Shown piece after piece: positions 19,635 to 31,500 of a stretch of 64,000 bases of DNA (its first letter is position 1; each line of letters begins with the position of its first letter). This stretch comes from Manduca sexta (taxonomy: Eukaryota; Arthropoda; Insecta; Lepidoptera; Sphingidae). The notes below the pieces were generated by a model, which made no database searches, was not told the origin of the DNA, and was given only the letters and a program-made list of their open reading frames with translations. The stretch covers positions 4,340,001 to 4,404,000 of the forward strand of contig NC_051132.1 of assembly GCF_014839805.1 (NCBI RefSeq). Direction: 5' to 3'. The position numbers were made by a program, and so were the translations under genes.

Positions 19635-22430
19635 GTTTATTTATTTATTATTATTTTTTTTTTATCTTTGTGAATATTTTGTGGGTTTTAATATGCAAAT
19701 TGCAAAATTAGGTTGGCCAAACATGTTTTTGATGATTGAATAATTATACATGTTCTATACTAGCATTTGGCTGCACCTTTGCCTGCATGAGTTTTAGTTT
19801 TTGAGTTTATCTCAGTCCGATGGACAGATGCGGTGGATTAATTTGTTTTATAATATGTAAGGATAGTTCATAGTATTGCACTTTTAAGTCATTAGAATAA
19901 AATATTATATTTTATTGAAGACCACCTTTTGCCTATGGGTCGGCCCAAATAAATATTTGTTTTTAGGAAATAATGGACCCTATATTTTAAGTTAGACTTC
20001 CAGCAGTACATCTGTGAAAGCTGCATTCAATTTTATGCAGTAGTTTTTGTGTGATGCATATACTAACATACTGACAGATGGAAATTAAAATTGTTTTGGC
20101 TTCTATTGCTCTAATAAAAGGTTTTCTTCAATATTTATTATGTTAATTGGCCTGTTAAAATTTTATATGTCTAGATAACTCATATAATTTTTTTTTAAAT
20201 GAGAATTAATATTTGTTCAAAAGATCAACAAATGAAATATTTTGGAACTATTTATGCAATGAAACTCAATACTTTAGCAAGCCTTTGATGTTGACTGTGC
20301 ATCTGAACTATTATGTGATATTTATTATTTACACTTAAAATAATTTAAATTTTAGATTACCAATTTTTACTACTGTGGCATCTGCAATACTGTTATAAAT
20401 GGTATGAAATCAGTGAAACTGCATATCAAAAATGAGAAACATAAGAATTTAAAAAGTAATCCTGATTCCCTAACAAGAGAGCCCATTGGTCAATATGCCT
20501 ATGATTACATAGAACTAAATCGTGAGAAAATTACAATAAACACATGGAATGGAGTGATTGCAAAAAAATGCATAATATGCAATAGTACAGCAGATGATTT
20601 CTCTAAACATATCAAAGAGCAAGGACACCTCATTAAGTTAATTCAGTCTGAGATTGTGAAAAGTGACGGCCAATATTACAGGAAGGTGAGTGCAAATGTT
20701 TCCAATTATAGTGCGCTCGGTCTTCACATTAAATGCACACCCATGCACAGGGGGACTATTATCGTGATCTTAGACACACAGTCCAGTGTGAATATCTCAT
20801 GATTGTATTGATTGATTCACATTGAGGCCTATGAGCACTGGCAAAAATTTCATGGCTTTCTTCCCTCTGCTTATCCTAAGAGGGTTCTTTGCCTTAGGTG
20901 TCATTGATGAATGCATTAAGGTCTATATACCTTTAAGACTCAAAATTTTATATGAAACAGCATTTAATTTGCCAAAGACTTTTTACTATAGTAATCTTGG
21001 AAGAGCATTACCCTGCTTAATCTTTTTATTTAATAACATGTTTAACACATTTAAATATGGATCATATCAATGAAAAAGTACTAAAATATGCAATAATGCT
21101 ATAAAAAATGGTGTTTTATGCTAATTTATATAATCCTATGGGAGGCAAAGTTGTAAGATATGAACTGTAATAAAAATGAAAATCCATATTTTGTAGTAAA
21201 CATATTTAGATTCCTGAAGCAGTTTCAGCCACTCCTTTTAATAGTTGTAATTTCTTATTTTGTATTTCAGATCAATGAAGATTCATTCCAATGTTTTACA
21301 TGTAAAAAAGTATTCTTGAATGACATATTCCCTGAACATAGCAAGAAACATGTGAAAAACTCTGAAAATAGTATTAAACAGCCAGGCCTTACAGTTTCAA
21401 ATTCCACATGGGACGAATTGGATTTAGATGGAAAGATTATCATAGATATGCATAGAGATGTGTACAGTATAGACATGAAAAATAAAAAGGCTATCTGCAA
21501 AATATGTCAAGATATTGTACATCCTGCCAGAAGACACTTTGATTTACATTTAAATATGCATCTGAAATCAGACGGCAAAGATGGAATTAAACCTGCCAGT
21601 GAATTTCTCATCGAACCCAAAGACCATGGCAAGCGTAGATCAGAGTTAGCTAAATATGGCAGGGAGAATTATATAAAATTAAATGAAGGTGGCAAAATGG
21701 GTTTCTGTACTCTTTGTGATAAAAAGTTGTCACCGCATCTCTGTGTCTTTGTAGAACATGTGAAAGGCTTTCGTCATACAAGCCATTTGAAATTAAAGAG
21801 AATGGAACATGAAAAGTCAACATATAAGACATTTCCTTTGAAAAAATTCATTTCAAGTTTAAATTATTGCAAAAACTTAGAAATGTTCCGCATTAATACT
21901 GATTATTTGATATTTAAATATGGTTTACTGTTTCTAAAAGAAATAAATTTCGGCTCAAATAAGCATTTAAAGTGCTATGCTTGTGGCGATGTTTATCCCT
22001 CTACTGAAAAGTATGAACACTGTAAGACAACCCAACACAAAACTAATTTCCTAGCTGCCAAATTTATTGCTAACAATGATGATATTATTTTGCGAGAAGT
22101 AAGTTCTGTGTATTTTCATAATGATATTGAAGGTAACTTAATGTATTTTGTGAAATATTTAAAATCTTCAATGTTATCTAATTTTTTTTTCAGATACGCC
22201 AAAATCTCTATCATTGTGGTTTATGTAATGAAGTGTTACCTTTTTCTAAGTCACTAGAGAAACATTTAAAAAGCCAATCTCACATGGCTTTAATGTATAA
22301 GACAACAACCCTGCGCCCAGCTATAGACGCCCAACAATATTATTATCAGACCCTAAACTTTGAGTCTCTTTCGACAGATGTCAATGATGATAGTTTGTAT
22401 TCGAAGATAATGAAAGCAGTTTATGAATAA
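19449..22430 (+). CDS. eight-finger C2H2/U1-like zinc-finger protein, 4 coding exons
   Basis: Coding exons 19449-19634, 20356-20685, 21271-22098 and 22194-22430 join in phase 0 to 526 codons plus TAA. Eight fingers: C20/C23/H36/H42, C69/C72/H85/H91, C134/C137/H147/H153, C180/C183/H195/H199, C248/C251/H265/H269, C318/C321/H335/H341, C407/C410/H422/H428, C456/C459/H472/H478. Most have a five-residue gap between the histidines, as in U1-C/matrin-type fingers that bind RNA or nucleic acid. Several fingers are preceded by a similar strand (SKYSRNYI, AKYGRENYI, FKYG), suggesting the protein grew by duplication of one module. No signal peptide or membrane segment. The ATG follows an acceptor at 19446-19447; AATAAA lies at 22553-22558. 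A precise family is not recognised. Confidence 0.88.
20356..20685 (+). CDS. zinc-finger gene coding exon 2 (aa 63-172, fingers 2-3)
   Basis: Acceptor AATTTTAG|ATT, donor AAG|GTGAGT, phase 0. The exon opens upstream of the in-frame ATG at 20404, because finger 2 (YYCGICNTVI) begins before it. Intron 2 (20686-21270) has no recognised element. Confidence 0.88.
21271..22098 (+). CDS. zinc-finger gene coding exon 3 (aa 173-448, fingers 4-7)
   Basis: Acceptor GTATTTCAG|ATC, donor GAA|GTAAGT, phase 0. 828 nt without a stop, carrying FQCFTCKKVF, AICKICQDIV, GFCTLCDKKL and LKCYACGDVY. A longer upstream frame from 21160 is intron read-through. Confidence 0.92.
22194..22430 (+). CDS. zinc-finger gene coding exon 4 (aa 449-526, finger 8, stop)
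   Basis: Acceptor TTTTTCAG|ATA after a T-rich tract. Encodes YHCGLCNEVL with H472/H478, a short tail without motifs, then TAA at 22428-22430. The exon starts upstream of the in-frame ATG seen later. Confidence 0.9.
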   Translation: MRQNLYHCGLCNEVLPFSKSLEKHLKSQSHMALMYKTTTLRPAIDAQQYYYQTLNFESLSTDVNDDSLYSKIMKAVYE

Positions 22431-22552
22431 CTACTTTAAGTCCTGTTCCAAAGATTGTTTTTTATTTACTTTGCTACTATTTGATTGTGAAACATTTGTG
22501 ATATTCATACCTTTGTGATTTGATTTCCTTTGTTATGTCAATAAGTAATGAC

Positions 22553-22558
22553 AATAAA
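22553..22558 (+). terminator. poly(A) signal of the zinc-finger gene
   Basis: AATAAA about 123 bp after the stop codon, followed by T-rich sequence. It is the first canonical signal after the stop. Confidence 0.7.
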
Positions 22559-22599
22559 GGTTTTTCTTTCTTTAAATATTAGTGAGTCTTAAAGGCTCT

Positions 22600-23290
22600 T
22601 CTGGCCCTATTATTGACAGGTCTGGAATGTTTTGTACCTAAAAAATTAAAACAAAAACCCCTGTTAATTATATGTATTCTATAAGGTGAATAACATATTT
22701 TTCTAAGGTTCTATTTGTGTTTTCTTTTTTATAAAAGTAAATAAAGCTTAATAAAAAGTTGTTTTATTTTTCTTACTTAGTAGACATTACTTTTATGAAG
22801 AAATTGGTTCCATGAAATTAATATAAATCCACCTAATTAATGATTATTCTTAAGACCCTCCCCAAGCTAATGTCCTGGAGCATTAGTTCCATACCTTAAT
22901 GGTGCACAATTACGGATGGAAATTTTTCCATTATGAATAAATGATTTAAATAATCAATTTTAGGTCTTTGAAAATTTTAAACTATCAAAATATTCCTTAT
23001 TAACTTGACTATCTAATAGTGTTGTTTGCAAATTAATATGAAGCTTACTATAAGAGACAAATTCAGATCAACCATTTTAGTGGCTTTTTAACAAAAAATA
23101 AACAAAAATTAAAGCACCAGAGTAAGATAACATGTAGAAATATTAATTTCTTTTCTGTGTATTATATATTCTAAAAGTACAGTTTGCATGCCATTTTGCT
23201 GGGGCCACCACCTTAAGGTTTCTTATTACTTAAACTATGGGCATTTTATCAGCATATTATTTTTATAAAAAGAACATTGTGATGTAAAAT
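22600..23290. other. convergent intergenic region, nothing recognised
   Basis: AT-rich sequence between the 3' ends of the zinc-finger gene and the minus-strand orphan gene. No repeat or reading frame could be supported. Confidence 0.6.
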
Positions 23291-23291
23291 T

Positions 23292-23297
23292 TTTATT
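23292..23297 (-). terminator. poly(A) signal overlapping the stop codon of the orphan gene
   Basis: On the minus strand TGTAAATAAAAA contains both the in-frame TAA and AATAAA. If used, cleavage 10-30 nt later would leave almost no 3' UTR. Confidence 0.5.
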
Positions 23298-24318
23298 TAC
23301 AATTCTTTGATGCCAAATATATCTCAAACCACTGGTGAAAGTGACATAGTAGCATTATGAGATCATTTTCCGATTTATCAGACAAATCATGTAAATAATT
23401 AATTACCACATCGACATATTTTGATTTAGTTATTCCTGAGAGCTTGTTTATGTCAATATCTAATAACAAGACAATCTGACTAAGATGAGTGGGATATAAT
23501 AATGAAATGGTTGGTTTTGTACAGCCTAGTTTAACATTGTTTAAAAATATTTCTATAAATGATTGAATTCTAGGATGAAAGTTAGTTGTTATGAAAAGAT
23601 TATTCATAATTCCACAACATAATTGAAAACAATGATTTGATATTGAACATTTTGAAACAAGGTGTTTCATAGAATCATCAAATATGTGACTAATATCTGT
23701 CCTGCTGTCAGTGATTATTAAATGAATCAAATGTAGTAAATCTTTCTCAATTTCTGATTTTATCTTAACTGATAAATCATCATAAATATTTTCTTTTTCT
23801 AATTTACTAGTCCATAAATATTTTAGTATATTTAAAGTTTTGTCATCAACACTCCAGTTTAATACATTTTTCATTAAAACCTCAGTATGTGAAAAATTTA
23901 AATTAAGTAATGCTTGAACAATTTCTGGATTTGGTGCTAAATCTATTTTTGGGGTACAATTAAATCCGCTCATACGTCTTGTCAAAAAATCGTCAAGTTG
24001 TTTCTCTAATGACTGCGTATTTTCCGTGGTTTCTTCAATATTTTCTACGTAACACTGGGAAAGAATGTCTATTGTGTCTTCTCTAATTTTCAAGTGGTTT
24101 TCTGGTTCAATTTTGCATATTTTTCGCACATTATTTAGAACAGTGTGCCGTAAATTATTATGTATACTCGAAGTTTGCCGTGAAGTGGTAAACATTTGGA
24201 CGAAACTTTTTGAAAGTGCACTGGCAATATTTCTGTCAAGGAGTGGATTTGCGAACACGAAATCTGGACAGGAACCATTGTTTGTCTTTATCACTTTTTC
24301 TATTAATTGATTATTCAT
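23293..24318 (-). CDS. single-exon protein of unknown function, 341 aa
   Basis: ATG at 24316-24318, stop TAA at 23293-23295, uninterrupted. I do not recognise the family. The protein has no signal peptide, no membrane segment and no zinc or catalytic motif that I can name. It looks predominantly alpha-helical, with amphipathic leucine/isoleucine-rich stretches in the C-terminal two thirds (LLHLIHLIITD, HLSQIVLLLDIDINKLSG, DLIMLLCHFHQWFEIYL), as in helical-repeat scaffolds. An AATAAA (23292-23297 read on the minus strand) overlaps the stop codon. Intronless structure between intron-rich neighbours fits a small fast-evolving gene or an old retrocopy. Codon use is AT-rich like the neighbouring zinc-finger gene. 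FANCF-like helical proteins are one idea, held weakly. Confidence 0.75.
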   Translation of the reverse strand: MNNQLIEKVIKTNNGSCPDFVFANPLLDRNIASALSKSFVQMFTTSRQTSSIHNNLRHTVLNNVRKICKIEPENHLKIREDTIDILSQCYVENIEETTENTQSLEKQLDDFLTRRMSGFNCTPKIDLAPNPEIVQALLNLNFSHTEVLMKNVLNWSVDDKTLNILKYLWTSKLEKENIYDDLSVKIKSEIEKDLLHLIHLIITDSRTDISHIFDDSMKHLVSKCSISNHCFQLCCGIMNNLFITTNFHPRIQSFIEIFLNNVKLGCTKPTISLLYPTHLSQIVLLLDIDINKLSGITKSKYVDVVINYLHDLSDKSENDLIMLLCHFHQWFEIYLASKNCK

Positions 24319-24374
24319 TGTCTCTTTAGACTTGGTAACCTTTGTTTACTAATAAAAGATAACTGTCACCGAAT

Positions 24375-24430
24375 TAGGTACCGCCATTGGGTACCGCTGA
24401 CCAGAGACCAATAAACTACCGCTGACAGAT
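24375..24430. promoter_or_regulatory. repeated TACCGC motif upstream of the orphan gene
   Basis: GGTACCGC at 24377-24384 and 24390-24397, then CTACCGC at 24416-24422; the last two are followed by TGAC. They lie 60-105 bp upstream of the orphan ATG and may be factor-binding sites in its promoter. Confidence 0.4.
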
Positions 24431-24479
24431 TGACACATATTTTGACAAATGAAATGACCTCAGACATTGCCTCAGAACA

Positions 24480-27400
24480 ATGACAAGTAGGAATGACAAT
24501 AACATATTTTTTTATTCATTCCCAAGTTAACCGGCTAAGGTTTCTAACCTGAGCTCAGCTGAAGCTTCAGACTATGCTGTCAAGTAAATATTAGAAACTA
24601 CCATAATATTATTTATATATGTAATAATTTTGAAAATAATACTTTTTTAAAGAATTATAACTAGCGCCATCTTTTGTCATGGTATATGTTGAGAAATAAA
24701 ATTACAGCGACACCTATAGGGCAATAGAATGAATTTACACATGGAAGATATTTAAACTATTTGACACCAGATGACACTAAATGTATATAGATAGACCTTA
24801 GTAAGAAATCGACCATTACCTACAACTATCATTATTTGAACTTAAAAGTATACATATTATCATAGTTCGGATCTTGAGAATTTCTCTACTGTTTCGCCAG
24901 TTACAGAGATTTTAATAGAGTCAGTCGTTGCTGTACTGTACCTTTTACGTAGGTAAGTAGATATCTTATATAAAATTAAGTACTTACCTATTCAATTTTG
25001 CTTCTTTACAAATGATCCCAACTCTGGGTTGCCGTAATTCGTGTGAAATAATAGGCACTCGTTTTATCTTTCAAGGGGTAAAAACTGGTAAATTGTGAGC
25101 TTAATGGTTATAACTTATGTACTACAACATTCATAGAACATTCAACAATCTGCCTTAATGATTTTGTAGCCCTAACATGGTAACTTACCAATAAGGCATA
25201 TGCATATGAAAAATATTAAATTATTGTTTAATTTTCTACTACATACCCCTATCCTAATGTAATGTGGGGCCAGCGCAACATATATTTACAAGCAGGTAAG
25301 TATCTTGCAGAAACGATTGCTCTTACGTATTAGTGGCAGTAATTTTTAATGTAGGTAGGTATAAAAAATTAAGACGTGACCGGATTCTGTTGTACTGTAT
25401 TCACATGAATTCACTAAGTAGTAAGTACATATATTAGAAAAATTAAAAAGGCTTATAATACAAATAAAATTAAAATACTTCTAGAAGCATGATTTGTAGA
25501 TCTTTAAAAACCACCAAATTTTGAAGTCATAAAAGTTCTTCAAAACTAGAAATTTCGCCTTTCTTGAAAAGGACGTTTATAGGTACAGGTAGATCCAAAA
25601 TTCACTAGAATCACCGCGCCTTCGTTGTTAGTTTTTACGAATACAGAAATTGTAGATTCTAAGAAGAATCATTAAATAAATATAATATGATATACTTAAT
25701 GTAGGTAAAATAAAAAAAAAGTACTGCTGAAAATGAAACTCTTTTTGTTTAAACGAATGAAATAATGTAATGTTCCTATAATTGGAAATCATCAACATTC
25801 TGCTAAGCGGTCTGAATTTGATAGAATATTCAGAATTGTAACATTAGTTCCAGAGATTAAGCTATTCAAACCTATGGATACATCAGCTTTTGTGTCTGCC
25901 TTTCATCCAGAGTTACATTTTAAGTGTTAATTAATGCCTTTTTAGTCGAGTTAAACCTGTATTTTTTTATATATACAGTTGCTATCCCGACTAGCCACCT
26001 AATAGCAGTTCATGAATCATCTAATACGGGTATAATAGTTTACAAGAAAATTTTAATATTCTAGCGTAATAAAACTGTAGACAGAACTAATGATACTTAT
26101 TACCTAAAACAGCGATTTCGGTTCAATTTTCACAAAACGCTTTCACCACTAAAATTGCCCAAATTACTTTGAAATATCGTTTAAAAGAGCACGATAAAGT
26201 AATAAAACATTATTGACCGAAACAAAAACAAATGCTAGCGCAATAAGTCAAAAATGGTGGTACAATAACATTCGTTTAATAGGGTGAAAGTCGACTAAAA
26301 ATCGTGTTTAAACAAAAAAATGAGATCACTCATCAAGATGAATAATGGAAGATTTGGATATCTTAATTAGTATGAATTTACACCGTTACGTCTTAGAGAA
26401 TCCGATGGTACAACATCGGTAACGTGTTTGGTTGATGGTATAGCACGGGTTCCGTTTTATCAACAGAAGGTAATCAATAAAAAGAGGTGCTGCGGTAACT
26501 GCTGGTAAGTGATGATTACACATAAAGTACCTCACAACTCAAATTACCAAAAGTTATTGTCAAACTTTAAACAGGCGAAATAGTTGGACTAGTAGGAGGG
26601 TATTTATTGGAGCATCATCGATTTCATTAATTAGCATCCTGTCTGAGTGGAGATATATGACATGATCGAAATTGTATTCACTACATTGTATGGCTTTATG
26701 TCTTCCTCCGTAATCTGCAAAAAACCTTTTGTATTTTATTAATTAATAAGGTTAGGAGCTTACACCTTGTACTTTGGTTAAAGAATAGGAATAATAATAT
26801 TTTTTATCGTACATTTTACATTCAGTTTAGCTTTGTATTCTATTCAATATAAGGAATCATCATTTAACATTTTTTTAGGTTTCTTCAGAAAAATAGGCGG
26901 CGGCTTGTGACCTCGCCGAGGGTAGTCCCTCGTTTGCCCATTCATATAATAAAAAAAAAGTTGAGAAATTTCACATAATATCATAAGTTAAAAGGCCTGC
27001 CTATTATGCATATCTGGTACTATAGGTTTCGGGGTAGATGCCCTCATAGTTTAGATAACAAAGACAACTGTTGGTCTCATAACAACTAGCCGTGAAACAA
27101 ATATTTACTTACAGATTGTTAAAACATTTTTGTTTCGGTGCGAATTATTTGTAGCCACTTGTTATATCAATTTGTTGACTATATCAATTGATAACTTATT
27201 TAATATCAATGTAACTCAGAAATATGCTTGATTTAAGAATGCTAAAAATTAATCTCATCGACTTATTAAAACTATTTAAATGAAAGCATTCATAAACGGT
27301 ACGTTTTAATTATTAAACTTTATAACAAACAAATCTACACCAAAGGAACCCTAAAACGGCTTTCATGTCTTAATAATAAATTCATATCGCTATTTCTTGA

Positions 27401-28780
27401 ATGGTATATTTCGAGAGTCAGTATTTGTGGGGCCCAGTTAATAAATTACCGCCGGGACCTCACATAGAGGGCTCTAAATACGTGGGCTAAGCCAACGCAG
27501 GCTCCGCCCGAGAGAGAGACGTGAGATCTGTTCATCTCGTTTGGAGATGTATCCGCAGCAATAACTTCGACAATGTGAGTACGAATGTTTGTTTAGAAGT
27601 TAGTTTTGGCGTAATTTAATTAACATTTGTCATTAGACACGGCGAGAGTCATGCCATTCATGTTTTACTATGATTGTTACTTTTAGTAAGCATTCCAAAT
27701 ATTTATGCTTTAGAAAATTGATTTCTTGATTTCTTGTTAAGTTAATACTAGCTCCCGCGTATATTTTTACAACTTTGTTTGTATATTTAGTTATTTTATT
27801 ATACTATTAGATATCTATATGAATTTTAGAATCTGTCGTAACTATTTTGTCTATAAATGTAAGTATAATTCTTTTATATTTTAGCTACATTTCAATATAT
27901 CATACCGTGTGTAATTAATTACTTTCTGATTAATCATAATGGTTACACAAAAGATTTTTCAAATTAATGATTTAACTTTGTTATTTTTAATTACCTATTC
28001 GTCTTATTTTATGCTTGTCTTTGTTATTAATTTGCATTCTTAATAGTAATTGACAACGTTCATCATATATCTACCACCAAAGTCTAAACATCAAGAAAGA
28101 TTTATCGTAAGGTAGTGTGACCAAGATAACTTGGTTCCAAACCATGATCCATGTTTTTAGACTTTTTTTCGTTTTGAACTGCAAAAATATACATTTTGAT
28201 ACTATTTTTAATTATAAATTTTTATAATATTTAGTAATGTTTCAATTTCATTAAAGATTTTTTAATAAATTTTTAATGAAACGATTTTATAATTAAAGAT
28301 TCCTTCATTGCTTCTGTTACGTCGAAGGAATAGCAATTTTGAAAGTAGGTATATTAAAGACTTATTATACTTACATGACATTTTATTAAAATACGGCTTT
28401 AAAGCTATGCAAGTAATGAATGTGATTTAAGCCGCAGCAAGATTTAAGCAATTAATGTAAAATCATTTTAGATATCGACACTATTCTGTCCAGAAAATCC
28501 GATACAAGGAAAATTTACACAAAAATTCCAACTTGTACCGCGGCATGCATATAATAAGAATGATTTATTTTTATCACAGAAAAAAACTTGAATGAATTAC
28601 ATTAAAATATATTTCCCAATATTAAAATCCAATATAAAGATGTTTCCTCCAGTCCATTCACTAGCGCAATCGTCAAACGATTTGTCCCCTCGTATATTTT
28701 TTGCCATTTCCACCAGTTAAGCATTACAGTTAGCCGTCTGAATGATTGATTGCAGCGGCGACGTGACGGCACAGCATTAT
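24480..28780. other. gene desert, part 1
   Basis: AT-rich with no supportable reading frame. At 27460-27580 a GC-richer islet has CGAGAGAGAGACG (a GAGA-factor-like motif) and a donor-like AAT|GTGAGT at about 27573, possibly a non-coding exon or an enhancer. The rest shows only short A/T runs. Confidence 0.55.
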
Positions 28781-31500
28781 GCACCTATCAAAAGAATTGG
28801 CCCCAATGATCGGCCGAAAGCGTGCGAAAGGTGAATGTCGTGAAGACATCATCTTTGGCTCGTATTTAGATGTATCTAAGGGGGTTCAAGTGCCCGGGAA
28901 ATGCGGATCAATGTGGGGGAATTTGACGTGTAAATTTTATGAGTAAAGTTCAGTGTTTGTTAATCTCTTGATTACTTACTTCATACCTAGGGTTCTTGTC
29001 GGCTCTTATCGGTAAATCATCAAGGGTCTGATTAAGTTAACTGTGTTCTGATTTGACTTTCTAATTTAAGTGACTCTGTATATAAAATAATGAAATATAT
29101 ATCTTGTTAAAATTTTCTATGAAAGATTGTGACTCGGGGAAAATAAAAGTACGTGTGTAAATGATCAGCCATGTTAGAAAAAAGGTATTTTGTTGTTAGG
29201 GGGAAATCATGCGTCTATGATACTGCATTTAGTGCAAACTCAAAGGGTAAATAAATATAACGTGATATGATTATAATCTAAATACTTAATTGTATTACAA
29301 ACTGTTGTGTTAGTACTTACCGAATTAACTGTAATCTACTAAAATTAAACATCCGTGACGCGTCTATATATACCTATAAAGAAAAATTTATTAGAAAAAC
29401 CACAGTTATAATTCTGTGCAATAATATTAATTGTGATGTATTTTCACTCCTCGAGATCTATTCGCCCCGCTTGCCCTGGTCACATCCCCACAATTGCCAA
29501 ACCGCTGACGCAAGTCAGATCAGAGAGTCGATCAGACACATCACAGTTTCATTGATGTAATTAACGTACGCTGGGGATTCCTTTGTGCGGCGCGTTGACA
29601 GAAAACGTTCTCACTCGATCATAACGGGAAATAACACAGGCCCTATGACATAAGTGCTCGTAAATCATTTATGTAACATTACTTTTGTGTCTTCCTTTAT
29701 GTGTTGTCCAGTAGGAAAAATTATCTTGCTGCCTTTTGCGTTCCTTCTTTCATTTTTCCGATTCGATGCAACCTGTTTTTATGAATATTTAGTGATACAT
29801 GATGAGTTAAAAATTGAAAACCAATTTTACGGATATTTATTTCAATTAAACATTCATGTAAAATGATAACATAATTATGAAATTCGCTCGCTTGATGATC
29901 ATAGCAAACCAAGCACTAGGGCTTGCTGCGTATCCTGAAAATGTTCAGTACGTTAATGTCACACAAGCTTTAAAAGTTAATATTGGCGGAGTCTAAAAAA
30001 TATATAACATTTTACAGGGTCAAATAAATTATTTAATTTCATATAATGTTCAAATTGAACAACAGCATTTACACATGTTTAGTTATAGTTTACTATTTTA
30101 TTGCCGAAGTGTTCCCTCCCTTAGGAAATCCTATCAGCTTGTTAGATTATAGCGTTCTACACCATGCGATCTCCTGTCGCTTGGAATAACCGAATGAGGC
30201 GATGCAAGTATAATACTGACAGGTATCAATTCCGTGGTATAGGTTTGTACATTATATTTTTTTGTCATAAACTACATTTAGGTACTGCTGGCACCATCAG
30301 TCAAGTGGGGATGTAAAGGACTGTCACGATGGCGGTATGGGCTAGATTTCACCAAAGCACCAAAACGTTTCATATTAATAACTTTGTAATATTTATAACC
30401 TTATACCATAAGTAAAGACTTCTAATTGGCTTTCAGTTTGACTACACCATTGTAATATTTAATTAATTATAGCTGTTAATCTTCTATATAATTTAATAAA
30501 TAATAATATGGTTACGGATATATTATGTATTTGAGATGCGCTGCCGTCGCTCGCTTCAACCGTTCAAGAACCTGGATATCATAAGAATTTCGAAGGTGTA
30601 TGGAATCTACTAACTTCCGTTAAATGACTTATACATGGCATGGCCATCTCATAAATGGATAATGCTGAGTTGAGCATTAGAACAATTTACAGCTTGACCA
30701 GAAAAATAAAACCCTTTTGGGGGCGTCACTTTTGCTTTTTTGTTTTAAAGTTAACGTTGTCAGTACAAAATTTTCTATGTTTCGCTACGGCGAGATTTTT
30801 ATTTCCCAGGTCAAACTATATATATAGGCACTTGGTATTAAATAGGCCTTATGGAATACATATTTTAAGTTGTACATTTTTGATTATCACAAAGCTGTTT
30901 ATGGTAATTGGGTAGAGTAGGTATTACTAAAGCAAAATCAGGTTGTTTATACTGAAGCTTAAAATTCGCTTTTAATTAGAATATTTATACACCTACCATA
31001 GTAATTGTAATATAATACTTAAGCATTATATTATTTATTGTACATTATATTTTATATAACGTAGTTCTTCTAGTGTCCTTTATAATCAAACTCCACGAAC
31101 TATATCCAGGGAACCAAAATGTGCTTACCTCTATATTTTATAATTAAAAACAATTACCTAAACAAGAAAGATAAATAATACATCTGTTTAGAAGTAGATG
31201 AATTGCAAAGTATTAGGTTTTGATGTTAGCTAAATTATTCGATGGCCAATGACACGGAAAAATAACATAATCTTCGAAAAGATCTTTAAAACTCAATGCA
31301 CTATCTTTATTATCATAAACCCAGAAAATAAACTTCATTAAACTTAATTATAATAAATAATGATATAAATATCCTCTGCCTTTCTAAAGAAAACAGACTA
31401 GAGTGAAATAAATATACCACAAGTATCATACCTTTATCATGCATAATAATTTCGTGTCCCCGAGCGTTGTAACACAAAATTACAAAATATATACAACTGC
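28781..31500. other. gene desert, part 2, with possible regulatory islets
   Basis: At 28800-28930 a mixed-composition islet has TCAAGTG (28886-28892), the core bound by NK-2/Tinman-type homeodomains. At 29450-29640 a second GC-richer islet shows no motif I can name. No genes. Confidence 0.45.

Noticed and set aside
20822..21073. 83-codon frame in the zinc-finger gene intron 2
   Set aside because: No finger or motif, and exons 2 and 3 join in phase without it.
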